Assembly: GCF_024166365.1 (NCBI RefSeq)
Contig: NW_026060245.1
Coordinates: forward strand, 1 to 64,000
Reading direction: 5' to 3'
From: Elephas maximus indicus
Taxonomy: Eukaryota; Chordata; Mammalia; Proboscidea; Elephantidae
DNA: 64,000 bases
Of this stretch, positions 37,505 through 48,249 are shown one piece after another. The notes below the pieces were generated by a model, which was not told where the DNA came from, searched no databases, and was given only the letters and a program-made list of their open reading frames with translations. The position numbers and the translations under genes are program-made. Position 1 is the stretch's first letter, and each line of letters starts with the position of its first letter.

Positions 37505-38155
37505 CGATAATAGATATCCTCACAGTGAATGGAGACTCACCGTCCTACAACCTGCACATCTGCCTCTTGGGTTTTTGGCCCTGCCTCTTGGGATCACACA
37601 GATGAAATGTGTACCTGCTCTCCTGACAGCCCTCTGCATCATCAGGGAAAGGCACCATGTGCTACCTTAGACCACTTTTCTTCAATCAAAAAGACTCAGT
37701 TCCCCATAGAATAAAATAAATATCCACGAGTTTCTAGTGATGGAAACAATCAGTGAATAAATATTAGGAAATTCACTGAACTTCTCTAAAGCTCCAGTGT
37801 CTTATTTACAAAGGTCAGATAATCCCATTCACGCCTACTTAAGAGGGCTGTTGTGATGATCAAATGAAAAATTGTATAGAATAGTCTTCAGAGGTGTAGC
37901 AAGGGGGGACAGAGTGGAGCACTTGCCCCTGGGCACAAGTCCAAAGAGGTGCCAGAGGAGGCTCAGAGTGACATTCCAAGGCGCCACAAATATAAAAGGC
38001 ACCTGACTGAGGCAGCAGGGAAGGCATTTCTGCTGCCATGCTGCCCCTATCAACATCTATTCATCTTGAAGTTGAGGAGGGGCACAGCTTAGAGCCTGCT
38101 CCTGGCTGCTCTTCACCCTGGCTATGCCCCTGCAGTCTTTATGAACTATATATAT

Positions 38156-38355
38156 TAAAAAAAAAGATTGCCGTCTGGTTGACACTGACTCATGGTGCTC
38201 CCTCATGTGTCAGAGCAGGACTGAGCTCCACAGGGTTTTCAGTGGCTGATTTTTCAGAAATAGTTCACCAGGGCTTTCTTTCCAGGTGTGCCTGGCTGGA
38301 CTTGAATCTCTAACCTTTCGGTTAACAGCACAGCATGCTGCCCATTTGCACCACC
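38156..38355 (-). mobile_element. Older tRNA-derived SINE (A' copy)
   Basis: Reverse-oriented SINE with degenerate tail 'GATTGCCGTCTGG' and head 'TTTGCACCACC'. It is the counterpart of 285-484 and belongs to a more diverged subfamily than the AfroSINEs in the L1. Confidence 0.75.
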
Positions 38356-38627
38356 CAAAAGGGGTCAGAATGGTGGTGGTTGTTTTTATGAAGATGCTGT
38401 TTAAGGAGCCGGCCGTGGTCAACCATCCTCCATAGGATTCCATGAGCTTTAATTGCAGTCTCCAAAATCCAGAAGGGATTATACTGAGGACGAGGTTAAA
38501 GTAATAGTATATCTTTTGCAAAACCCCAAATGAATTTCCAAGGCACAGACACCCAGAGCACTGCTACTAGAAATGAAGTGAGAAGCTATTTTCTCAGCAA
38601 CGGCTGTTAGAGGAAAAAAGTGATGCT

Positions 38628-38805
38628 AACCCTGGTGGTGTAGTGGTTAAGAGCTATGGTTGCTAGCCAAAAGGTCGGCAGTTTGAATCCACGAGGCACT
38701 CCTTGGAAACACTATTGGGCAGTTCTACTCTGTCCTATACGGTCGCCACAAGTCAGAATCAACTCAGCGACAACAGGTTTATTTTATTTATTTATTTATT
38801 TTAAC
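38628..38805 (+). mobile_element. AfroSINE (A' copy)
   Basis: Forward SINE with head 'AACCCTGGTGGTGTAG' and tail leading into TTTATTTATTTATT. It is the counterpart of 757-934; its 3' half is the part kept in the satellite monomer. Confidence 0.88.
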
Positions 38806-39200
38806 GCTTCTCCATTCTCTCCTGTCTGGAACACTAGAAAAAGTGGTGTCTCTGTGTGGTCAGCTTGGCCACCCCCTCTCTGGATAAATCACATATTATG
38901 TCCTTTCAGTGATGTCCGCACTGCTTAGAGCAATGCTTCCCATGTTTTAATCAGATGAGGAATCTATAATGTAAACTCGGCCACAGCGATTTCTCCGTCT
39001 CTGCCTGATCCCCCGGGAACTCCACCCAAGAAAGGAAGGAGGCGGGAGAAAGGGGCTTAACAAAATGCTGTGCTTGTTAATCGGGTTATTTGCACTACCA
39101 TTTGTTCCTAAGAACAATCCCTCCCAATGGATAGCATTTTCCAAGTATTTTTACACATATTTATCTCTCGTGACCCTCTCAGGAACCTCGTGAGGTGAAG

Positions 39201-39361
39201 ATCCAAATCCATTGCTGTCAAGTCAATTGCGAGTCATAGCGACCCTATAGGCACGATAGAACTGCCCCAGAGGGTTTCCAAGGAGAGCCTGGTGGATTCG
39301 AACTGCCGACCTTTTTGGTTAGCAGCTGTAGCATTTAACCACTCTGCTACCAAGGTTTCCC
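39201..39361 (-). mobile_element. AfroSINE inside MIR (A' copy)
   Basis: A full reverse-oriented SINE interrupts a MIR. The flanks GAGGTGAAGAT and GAGGTAAGGAT are its target duplication. It is the counterpart of 1402-1561. Confidence 0.85.
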
Positions 39362-39677
39362 GAGGTAAGGATAAAAATAGATAGTAGGTATTTATTCTTC
39401 CCTTTTGACTGAGGCTCAGAGGAGTTGAGTGACTTCCTGTGGCCACACGGTAAACTAGTGACAGAGTTGGGACTTGAAACCAGGGATCTTGTCTCTTCTG
39501 GGGTTCCTGTCCCCACCCCACCCCCAGGGATTGCCCCCATGCTAGATCAAAATTGAACCCATAATAAAAAAAATGTCAAGTGGGCAAACGTCTCTTGTGA
39601 AGTTCTGAGTACCATTTACTGCCTTTTCAAATGCCCGTGTGGGCCCGGTGCTTTCTGCTTTGCCCCAGCACACTTAC

Positions 39678-39828
39678 TGGACATCTCTGAAGACGACGGT
39701 CACTCGGTAGTTGCTGTGGACTTCAATATCCCAGATACACCTGGCATTGTTTGGATAGTTCCCAGGATAGAATGGGCTGGAAAACTGCCCTGATGTTTGG
39801 GAAAGGAAGCCTCCGCAGGAAGAACTTA
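39678..39828 (-). CDS. DMBT1: CUB domain, first-half exon (copy 1 in gene order)
   Basis: The acceptor TTCTGACAG precedes 39828 and the donor GTAAGT follows 39678. The 151-bp exon is phase 1 at the start and phase 2 at the end. It encodes SSSCGGFL at the start, [17 protein letters not shown] in the middle and VVFRDVQ at the split end, giving the first two CUB cysteines. It joins in frame to the exon at 36976-37184 ([11 protein letters not shown]). CUB domains of this family mediate extracellular protein contacts. Confidence 0.95.
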
Positions 39829-40034
39829 CTGTCAGAACAAAACAGAATTGCCAGTGATGCAAACTGCATGATCCCCTGGGGGAAAATCTCTCTCAAAAAT
39901 TTCTAAGACAGAAACTAAACAAAAATGGGAGGTGCCTGGCCTGGGACCGTCTATGATGTCTTAGATGGGGGTGGGGTGGGGATGAGGGGCACACCCTTCC
40001 AGGGGGAATGCCATCTCCTCATCATTCTCATTAG

Positions 40035-41311
40035 CTCTCCACAGCGTCTTCATCACTGAGGGAAAGGGTAAAAGCTTTTCTGGGGATCTTGGCCAAGGCA
40101 GCTCAGAACCTACTGGTTGGGCGGGTAGTGTCATGAACTGATGGCCAAGCAGCTGTTGACAAATAAAAAAAATGATTATCACCAGAGAGTGAACCCAGAT
40201 GTAAACCGTGGACTTTACTTAATAACAAGGCATCAATAGTGGTCCACCAATTAGTGTAACAAAGATACCACAGGAATGCAAGATGGTAGCAGGACAGACT
40301 TTGTTCAGGTGGAGGGCAAGCACATGGGAATTCTCTGTGCTTCCTGTACAATTTTTGGGCAAACTGCTCTGAAAAATAAAGTCTATATGGGTATTGGTGA
40401 TGGCTGCACATAATTACTGTTATTGAAAACTCATTGCCATCGCGTCCATTCTGACTCATAGTGACCCTATAGGATAGAGTAGAACTCCTGCATAGAGTTT
40501 CCAAGCAGAGTTTCCAAACACTATTGGGTAGTTCTACTCTGTCCTATAGGGTCGCTATGAGTCAGAATCAACTCCACAACAACAGTTTTATTTATTTATT
40601 TATCTATTTTTTAACGCCTTGTCCCTTCTCTAGTGTCTAGAACACTAGAAAACGTGGGGTCTCTGTGTAGTCAGCTTGGCCACCCCTCTCTGGATAAATC
40701 ACATATTATGTCCTTTCAGGGATGTCTGCACTGCTTAGAGCAATGCTTCCCGCGTTTTAGTCAGGTGAGGAGTCCATAAAGTACACTCAGCCACAGAGAT
40801 TTCTCTGTCTCTGCCTGGTCCCCTGGGAACTCCAGCCAAGAAAGGAGGGAGGTGGGAGAAAGGGGTTTAAGAAAACGCTGTGCTTGTTGATAGGGTTATT
40901 TGCACTATTATTTATTCCTAAGAACAATCTCTCCCTTTGGATAACATTTTCCAAGTATTTTAACACGTATTTATCGCTCGTGACCCTCTCAGTAACCTCG
41001 TGAGGTGAGAATCCAAACCCGTTGCCATCAAGTCAATTCTGACTCATAGTGACCCTATAGGACAGAGTAGAACTGCCCCAGAGCTCTCCACAGTGTCTTC
41101 ATCACTGAGGGAAAGGGTAAGAGCTTTTCTGGGCATCTTGGCCACACACTCAAAAGGGAGCTCAGAACTTACTGGTTGGGCGGGTGGTGTCGTGAACTGT
41201 TGGCCAACGAGCTGTTGACAAATAAAAAAAAAGATTATCAGCAGAGAGTGAACCCAGATGTGAACCATGGACTTTAGTTAATAATAAGGCATCCATAGTG
41301 GTCCATCTAAT
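40035..41311. repeat. Unexpanded satellite units next to CUB1 (about 1.2 monomers)
   Basis: A second-half monomer (40035-40504) is followed by a first half and the start of another second half (40505-41311). The sequence diverges visibly from the core array units. This is the same intron position that holds the 33.7-kb array in the left duplicate, so it probably shows the state before amplification. Confidence 0.85.
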
Positions 41312-41314
41312 TAC

Positions 41315-41381
41315 AATGGATTCCAACTGCAAACCTTTTGGTTAGCAGCCGAACTCTTAACCACTTTGCCACCAGGGCTCC
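41315..41381 (-). mobile_element. AfroSINE head fragment
   Basis: The reverse complement of the SINE tRNA-like head (plus strand 'TTAACCACTTTGCCACCAGGG'-like, ending CTCC). It is flanked by AATTAC on both sides (41309-41314 and 41382-41387) and ends the monomer similarity on this side. Confidence 0.75.
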
Positions 41382-42519
41382 AATTACTGTAATTAGCGTA
41401 ACTATAATTACACACATGAAAATCTTAAATTGGCAAATGTTGTATTATATTTGTCCTTTACAACAGTGAAAAAAAATAATGATCAGTTTTTCTTCATCCA
41501 TCTGACACAACTATTGAGTGCTTGCTTGCTCTGTGCCAGGCCATATGCCCACTTGGGTTTACAGAGAGGGGCTGGGTCCAGGCTTCACTCTCCTGGAGCT
41601 CACAGCCTGGAGAGAGGACACCAGAGAGCTAGTGCCGCACAGTGTAATGAGGCTGGTGGATGTAAGCCCAGGAAAGAGGAAGAGTCCAAGGGTTGGCTGC
41701 TGACCCAGACTGGGTGGGGAGAAGGAGGCCGGTAACCAAGGAGGGCCTGGCAGAAAGCTGGAAGGATGTTGCAGGCAGAGGAAACAGCATGAGCAAAGGG
41801 ACTGAGGTATGACAGTACCTGGCACAGGTGTGGATGGAGTAGCAGGGGAGGGAGAGATGGAACTCTTTTTGAAGCCAGGACTGGAATTGTGCTATAGAAT
41901 GGGGGTCTTTACCCAGAAGGCCTTGGGGAATCACCTGAAGGGTGATGAGGTCAGGATGATCTTTGCTTTGCATAAAGGTGACTCTGGCTGCAACATGGAG
42001 AATGCATGGGAGGAGGAAGCTGGGAACCACCGCAGGCAGTGAGGAGGAGGTGGAGGTGGAGTGCAGTAAGGATAGTAAGGAGCCTGGAGGGTGCTGGGAA
42101 TACTCAAGGGAGGGCTGGAGCAGCTCGGGAGCGGGCAATGGAAGCCATTCCATGTGGAGCTCAGCCGTGAAGCAGGCCCCAGTCAGCCTTCACTGACCAG
42201 GGCATGGTGTCTGGGAGGACAGGAGGACCCCACACAGGCAGCAGACCTCTCCTTGGGCCTTAGGCTGCCAGGCCTCTGAAGAGGGGTGAACGTCTGGAGA
42301 GGAGTGAAGTTTTCCAGGGAAGCTCACAGTGAGAGCAGCCAGAGAGAGGCCCAACCTTCCTCGGGTTGGGACATGGCTGCAAGGGACCCAGCCCCTCATG
42401 GAGGGTGCAATAGCAAACTCTTCAGAGGGTGAGCGACAAGCCCTGAGCAGCCCAGAGAGCAGCCACTGCGAGAGCAGAAGGAGGGGCAGCCGGAGGTTAG
42501 ACGAAATTACGGTACTTAC
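41382..42519 (-). other. Intron, G-rich, with a possible ancient repeat
   Basis: About 1.1 kb. The stretch near 41510-41640 ('TTGAGTGCTTGC', 'CTCTGTGCCAGGC', 'CTGGAGCTCACAGCCTGGAG') resembles ancient mammalian interspersed repeats of the L2/MIR class. The rest is purine-rich on the plus strand. Long frames on both strands have no splice context or homology to the gene. Confidence 0.4.
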
Positions 42520-42540
42520 CAGGTGTGGTTACGTAGCTCC
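42520..42540 (-). CDS. DMBT1: SID mini-exon (21 bp) before CUB
   Basis: The acceptor CTTTGTAG and donor GTAAGT flank a 21-bp, phase 1-1 exon encoding SYVTTP after the split codon. Spliced to the CUB exon, the join reads TTPVSSSCGG, a natural linker into the first CUB cysteine. Very short exons are usual in this gene, but 21 bp is at the small end and the call rests on signals alone. Confidence 0.65.
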
Positions 42541-44074
42541 CTACAAAGAGAGAGAAGAAAAGTGTCAGTCACAAAAGTGTGGCCAGGAGGAGTGTGGCCT
42601 GAACAAGGGCAGGGACCCACCCATATGGCTCACAGCCAGACCCCATGACTGAGCGCCCCCCCCACAGGCCCACTGAGTTACTGTCCTCAAGAGAAAGCCT
42701 AAGTGCCTAAATATGCTTCTCCCATTGTGCTTCCTCCACATCATTATTTGGGGGACATCAGCATCACAGCCCACCACCTGTCTGTCAGTTTGTCATACTG
42801 TGGTGGCTTGCATGTTGCTGTGCTACTGGTATTTCATACCAGCAGGGTTGCCCATGGTGGACAGGTTTTAATAAAGTTTTCAGACTAAGACAGATTAGGA
42901 AGAAAAGCCTGGGCTCTGCTTAGCAATGCACTCTGAGGGCCAGAGTATTTTTATCCCACCAAACCAGACAAGAGGACCGACATGTTGTGGGCTCAACTGG
43001 TACCACCTACATACCCTAAAGTTTTCAGGGAAGGGTCTGGAGAGGCAAAAATAACTTCACACACCCCTCCTGTGGCTCCTGGTTGGGGACTGTTGAGGTA
43101 ACCAGGAAGAAAAGGGACACCCATGACAAGGTCAAATCAGATGGATTGCACAGGAGATGCCACCGTGGGAAGCAAAGGCTGAAGACGCTGAGCCGATCTG
43201 AAACTCAGCCACTGCCGGTACTCTGCACCGAGGGTGGAGCATTTGTCAGCTACCTCCCGTTGTGAGGAGGCACCGGGAAAAGCCTAGTCAGATCCTGTCC
43301 ATTCTTTCCAACCTCAAGGTGATTGATTAGCTCTGTGTGTGAATGATGGTGGCTGAGCTGATCCAAAACCAACCCTTTGCCTTGCGTGTTTTAAGCAAAA
43401 TATTTCAGCCAGACTGACTATGTATGATCTTTAAGGTCTAGCCGTAGGCGATTACAAGGCTTTGCCTGGCAAATCTCCTGAGAGAAGCTGTCCTCCTCGC
43501 GAGACTTTGTGTGCTGCGTTCTCTGGAGGGAGTTGTAGTCAAGGACTCAGGGCTCGTCTCCCCTTGGCCAGCCATGTCTTATGCATATCTGCATTTCTAG
43601 TCCAGACGCCTTCTTATAAGTGGCCTCAGCTGAGACGCTATTCCCTGATTGACTTGGTGTATTTCTGCTCTTTACTCTCTCCCCTCTCTTCCCAAGGTCC
43701 ATAAAGAGGCTTTTGTTGGGGACACCTAGTCAGGGAGATATTTCCCCTATCTGTGCTGCGTGTTGTCTGACCCTGAAAGGAACACTGGGGAGCCAGAGCT
43801 TTTCTCTTTTTCCTCTTGCCTACGTTTCATGTTTCACAGTAACTGAAAAAAGTCTTGATTGTTGCTTTCAGTTTGCTTCCTTAACCTAATTGACCACCTC
43901 AACACCTGGAGGTTCTGGAAAGATTACCCACGACTCTTGGCAGAGAGCTAAGGAGGCTTCAATGAAATAGGAAATATAGAACACGTTTTGAGTAAGAAGA
44001 ACAAAATACAAAAACACTCTCTTCATGAGCAAACCCCACTCCAAGAGAGGGAGCCTAATGTCTTTGAGACCCAC
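42541..44074 (-). other. Intron with a lost SID exon
   Basis: The part 42880-44074 is paralogous to 55500-56752. The 30-bp SID and its splice sites, present at 55760-55789, are missing near 43128 through a deletion of roughly 65 bp. No other coding similarity is visible. Confidence 0.65.
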
Positions 44075-44398
44075 CTGAGCAGATGATGCCAGCATCCTCA
44101 TAGTGACCACAGTTATGAGAGAGCCAACCTCTGTGGGGACAGCTCCACAGGTAGGACTCATGTCCTGAGCAGCTCACATCGTCCAGGACGATCTGTCCTG
44201 AGCCCTGACCAAACCGGGCATTTCCTGGAGCTGATATGGCCCAGCCACAGCCCAGCTGCCTGCAGACCACGTTGCCATCATTGGTGTCCCAGAGGTCATC
44301 ACACACGGTGCCCCAGGAGCCTTGGTACAGAACCTCCACGCGGCCCTGACACCGGTCACTTCCATTTACCAATCTCAGGGCCAAACCGGAATCTGTCT
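44075..44398 (-). CDS. DMBT1: SRCR domain exon a (324 bp)
   Basis: A complete group B SRCR domain of 108 codons with acceptor CTCTTCCAG, donor GTGGGT and phase 1-1. Eight cysteines are present (DRC, TVC, VVC, LGC, VSC, WSC, HNC, IIC) and the acidic cluster CDDLWDTND is intact. The peptide [11 protein letters not shown] fits the bacterial-binding consensus. The sequence VNGSDRC creates an N-glycosylation sequon (NGS) where SRCR b and c have NGG. It is the last SRCR before the CUB domain in this window. Confidence 0.96.
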
Positions 44399-44878
44399 CT
44401 GGAAGAGGGCACAAGAATTTCTCACTGATGTATAAACTTTGGGATAATTCCTGAAGTGTGTCTGGGCTCTGGCCAAGGACAGTGACCCGACAGACACTGA
44501 CCCAGGCAAATTTGCTTGGAGAGCACATTATACCTTCACTCCCCCTCTACTCAATCCCCCTGAAAAATGAGGTTGCAAGGAATCACATGGATTTGAGGAG
44601 TTACTAGGGCCTACACTGAATACCCAGAGAGGACCTACCAAGACAGGACACCAGCATGGCTTCCAGAAGAGACCTAGGACCTGGCTCTTCCAGCTGATTC
44701 AGCTATTCTCAGGATAGACAAAGCAAGGGACCTACCCAGATGAGGCCCAATGCCTTACTCTGAAGGTTCCCCCTCCCTGAGCTCATGCATGTCATTGTCA
44801 ACTCAGTTCCTCATGACTCTCAAATCATGGATACTCTGCATATAGGGAGCTGCAGGGATGGCGGATGGGAATATGTAC
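44399..44878 (-). other. Intron between SID and SRCR a
   Basis: About 0.5 kb, paralogous to 57077-57578. The pyrimidine tract TGCCCTCTTCCAG directly precedes the SRCR exon. Open frames extending the SRCR upstream here are intron read-through. Confidence 0.65.
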
Positions 44879-44917
44879 CTGTTGTTACTGCAGGTGTGGA
44901 TGTTAAGGGCTGTGGAT
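44879..44917 (-). CDS. DMBT1: SID mini-exon (39 bp)
   Basis: The acceptor TTCTGCAG and donor GTACAT flank a 39-bp, phase 1-1 exon encoding PQPLTSTPAVTT. It is a Thr/Pro-rich linker and the paralogue of 57579-57617. It precedes SRCR a. Confidence 0.78.
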
Positions 44918-45418
44918 CTGCAGAATGCAAATAGAGGAGAAAAAGTTGATTTAGACATTGTAGGAGGAGGTTCATATGCCAAAACTCATGGGGCCATTCA
45001 GACCTCATGGCCCTGAATCCCACACTGGGACTCTGACCATCACAGGCCATGTGTCCTGTACAAGTCAACAAAGGTCTCTACCTCTCAGGAAGTTATCTAT
45101 GAAATGTCCTTAAGGTAGGAAGTCAGACTGGTAACATCCAAATCTCTAAGTCTGTGATTTATTTTTCTCCATTAGCAACTTTTCTCCTGCCTATTTTTTA
45201 TGACAGTTTACTGGATGATGCACCTGTGTTCATCACCAAGATGTAAGTACATGAGGGAGGATATCAGACCTCCCATGAGCCAGGAAAACTGCCAGTACGT
45301 GAACAATGCTCCTTCTCTCTGGAGAAGATGTGGCCTTGCTGAGGATGACCCTGGACTGAGGACAAAAAACCAGCATTAAAATTATTCCCTCAGGCAGAAG
45401 TTCATAGTTTATCATTCA
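44918..45418 (-). other. Intron left of the L1, paralogous to 57618-58100
   Basis: About 0.5 kb of intron matching the SRCR b block and ending at the L1 target site. No coding similarity. Confidence 0.6.
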
Positions 45419-46679
45419 GAATGCTCATTTGAGATTAATCAGAGGTGGGCCAAGATGGTAGTCAGATGCTTCCTGTGGTTCCTCTTAAAAAAAAAAGACT
45501 CCCCCCACCCCAAAAAAGTGAATAGACTGTATATGACAATCTAGGAGCCCTGAACATCAAAAGCAAAGTTGAGGAATTGGACTGAGTGGCAGGGGGAGGG
45601 AGACACGGTTCAGAAGCAGCGAGGAGTTGCCAGGCCTGACCCAGTGGGAATTGGCACCCTGCAGGCCAGGCTGGCTGGTGCAAGTCGTGAGGCAAGCAGT
45701 GGCGTTCGGGATGCATTTTCCACATTGGGAGAGACTGAGCAGCAGAGAATCTACTCAAGCCTCCAGAACCAGTGAAAAGTGGCACTCAATCAGCCATCAA
45801 TAAGTACATGCATCTAACCTACCGTGCGGATCAAAAAACATCCCTTTGGGAAAAATCACTCTCCCATTTGCCCAGTACCTCCCCACTCTGCATTGGGTCC
45901 GAGGCCAGCTTCAGAGATTGCCACGTGCTCTGGGATGGAAGTAGGACCCGTAATGTACCCTGAGCCATTCTCCCAGCCTTGGAGAGGAAACAAATTAAGA
46001 AACAAGAAAAAATAATCTACCAGCTCCCCTAAGCTGGGAACTAAGGGCAGGCACAGCTCCTTTGCCTAGGCACAGGCATAAGGGGTCCACGGACATTGAA
46101 TGCCTTTCACCCCTGCATAGACCCGTGTGGGCCCATTTCAACAGCGTAGGCCCTCAGCACAGTACAACAGGGTATATACCTGAAGCCTAACTTCAACTGT
46201 ATCAGCTATATGGTGGAGTGGCAGGTTCTTGACTTTTGACACCACTCTGCCTATTAAGCAGGGTCCTCACTCACCCACGGCAGGGGCCTGAAAACTGGTG
46301 GGTCAGCACATGATTGCAGCCAGATACCTGTGCCTACACGAATTACCCCTGCCCATCTAGGATTGTAGGTGAGAGCCTGCACCACACACTTGGTGACTGA
46401 TTACCTGGACACCTGAGCTGAATCCATACAAGAAAAGTAAATGGACTCCTGGGTTCACATACCTAGTAACAGATCTAACCACTGGGTGACAGGATGTTAG
46501 AGCTTCAAAGGTGCCAATAATCAAACTTGCTCACACAAGCAGCCTATTTGGGCATATCAGAACAAAACAAGAAGCTAAGACACAGTAAGCGAACATAAAA
46601 TAAAGAAATATAATAACTTATTGATGGCTTGGAGACAACAGTCAATATCAAATCACATAAAAAGGCAGACCACAATGGC

Positions 46680-47740
46680 CTCAGAAAGCTCTGAAAACAA
46701 AGAATCAATAAACCTTCCAGATGAAGAGAATTTCCTGGAATTACCAGGGGTAGAATAAAAAAGATTAATATACAGAACTCTTCAAGAGATCAGGAAGAAG
46801 ATCAGGCAAAACACAGAACAAGCCAAGGGACACAAAGATAAAGCAATAGAGGAACTTAAGAAGGTTATAGAAGAGCATAATGACAAATTTAACAGGCTGC
46901 AAGAATCCATAGAAAGAGGTCAAAGAGAAACCCAGAAGATTAACAATGAAATTTCAAAATTAAACAACTCAATAGAAAGTCATAGGCACAGAATTGAGCC
47001 AACAGAAGTCAGAATTAGTGAGATTGAAGATAAAGCACTTGACACCAACTTATTTGAGGAAAAATCAGGTAAAAGAATTTTTAAAAATGAAGAAATCCTA
47101 AGAATTACGTGGAGCTCTATCAAGAGAAATAACCTACAAGTAATTGGAGTACCAGAACAAGGAGGGATAACAGAAAATACAGAGAGAATTGTTGAAGATT
47201 TGTTGGCAGAAAATTTCCCTGATATCATGAAAGGTGAGAAGATATCTATTGAATCCCACAAAGACAGATCCCAAAAGAAAGTCACCAAAACATCTTATAA
47301 TCAAACTTGCCAAAACCAAAGATAAAGAGAGAATTTTAAGAGCAGCTAGGGATAAACAGGAAACCCTGGTGGCATGGTGGTTAAGTCCTATGGCTGCTAA
47401 CCAAGGCGTCAGCAGTTCAAATCTGCCAGGCACTCCCTGGAAACTCTGTGGGGCAGTTCTACTCTGTTCTATAGGATTGCTATGAGTTGGAATTGACTCG
47501 ACAGCAGTGGGTTTTGTTTTGTTTTGTTTTTTAGGGATAAACAAAAAGTCATCTACAAAGGAGAGTCAATAAGGCTAAGCTTAGACTACTCAGCAGAAAT
47601 GACACAGGCAAGAAGGCAATGGAATGATGTATATAAAACCTTGAAGGAAAAAAATTGTCAAAGTTATATATTCAGCAAAACTGTCTCTCAAACATGGAGG
47701 CAAAATTAGGGCATTTCCAGATAAAAAGGAGTTTAGGGGA
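46680..47740 (+). pseudogene. L1 ORF1p relic
   Basis: The frame carries a coiled-coil-like stretch (about 46800-47030) and then a region typical of the L1 RNA-binding protein, ending in KDKERILRAARDKQ. An AfroSINE splits it at 47359, and it resumes as GESIRLSLDYSAEMTQARRQ. Frameshifts and stops break it in several places. It would have packaged L1 RNA; it cannot do so now. Confidence 0.75.
47359..47531 (+). mobile_element. AfroSINE inserted in L1 ORF1
   Basis: A complete SINE: tRNA-like head 'AAACCCTGGTGGC', box-like 'GTGGTTAAG', tail 'GTTCTACTCTGTTC' and a T/G-rich end. A 12-bp target duplication, TAGGGATAAACA, flanks it (47347-47358 and 47532-47543). It is younger than the L1. Confidence 0.92.
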
Positions 47741-48249
47741 TTTGCAAAAACCAAACCAAAATTACAAGAAATACTAAAGGGAGTCCTCCAGTTAGAAAAT
47801 CAATAACTTCAGACAACAACTCAAGACTAGGACACAGGACAGAGCACCCAGATGTCAACCTAGATAGGGAAGTCACAAAAATAAAGCTAAAACACTGAAA
47901 ATAGGGAAACAGAGACATCAATATGTAAATGATGACATTAAAACAAAAAACAGGGACTAAAAAATGTAGTCAAAGGTCTTTCATATGGAAAGGATGTCAA
48001 GGGGATATAAAAAAATAAAAGGTTGGTTTACACTTAGAGAAATAGTGATAAATATTAAGGTAACCACAAAGGAAACTAACAATCCTAGACATCAAAGTAA
48101 AAAACAAGAAAAACAAAAAGATTCAACAAATACAAAATCAATAACAATGAAAAAGATGAAAAGAAAATACATGAAGAAAAACAACTCAGCACAGAAAACG
48201 AAGTGGAACAAAGAGATTTTCAACAACACACACAAAAAAAGACATCAAA

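Larger units (their letters stand above)
37874..40280. repeat. Segmental duplicate A' (copy of 1-2480)
   Basis: The sequence matches the left end of the window at an offset of 37,871 bp, changing to 37,798 after a 72-bp repeat present only in the left copy. It contains the CUB first-half exon and the same SINEs at the same points. The exon is identical between copies and the introns nearly so. Similarity to the left copy fades inside the first monomer. Confidence 0.95.

Noticed and set aside
41430-42653. Long frames on both strands between SRCR a and CUB
   Set aside because: They have no homology to the gene, overlap on opposite strands, and reflect purine-rich intron composition.
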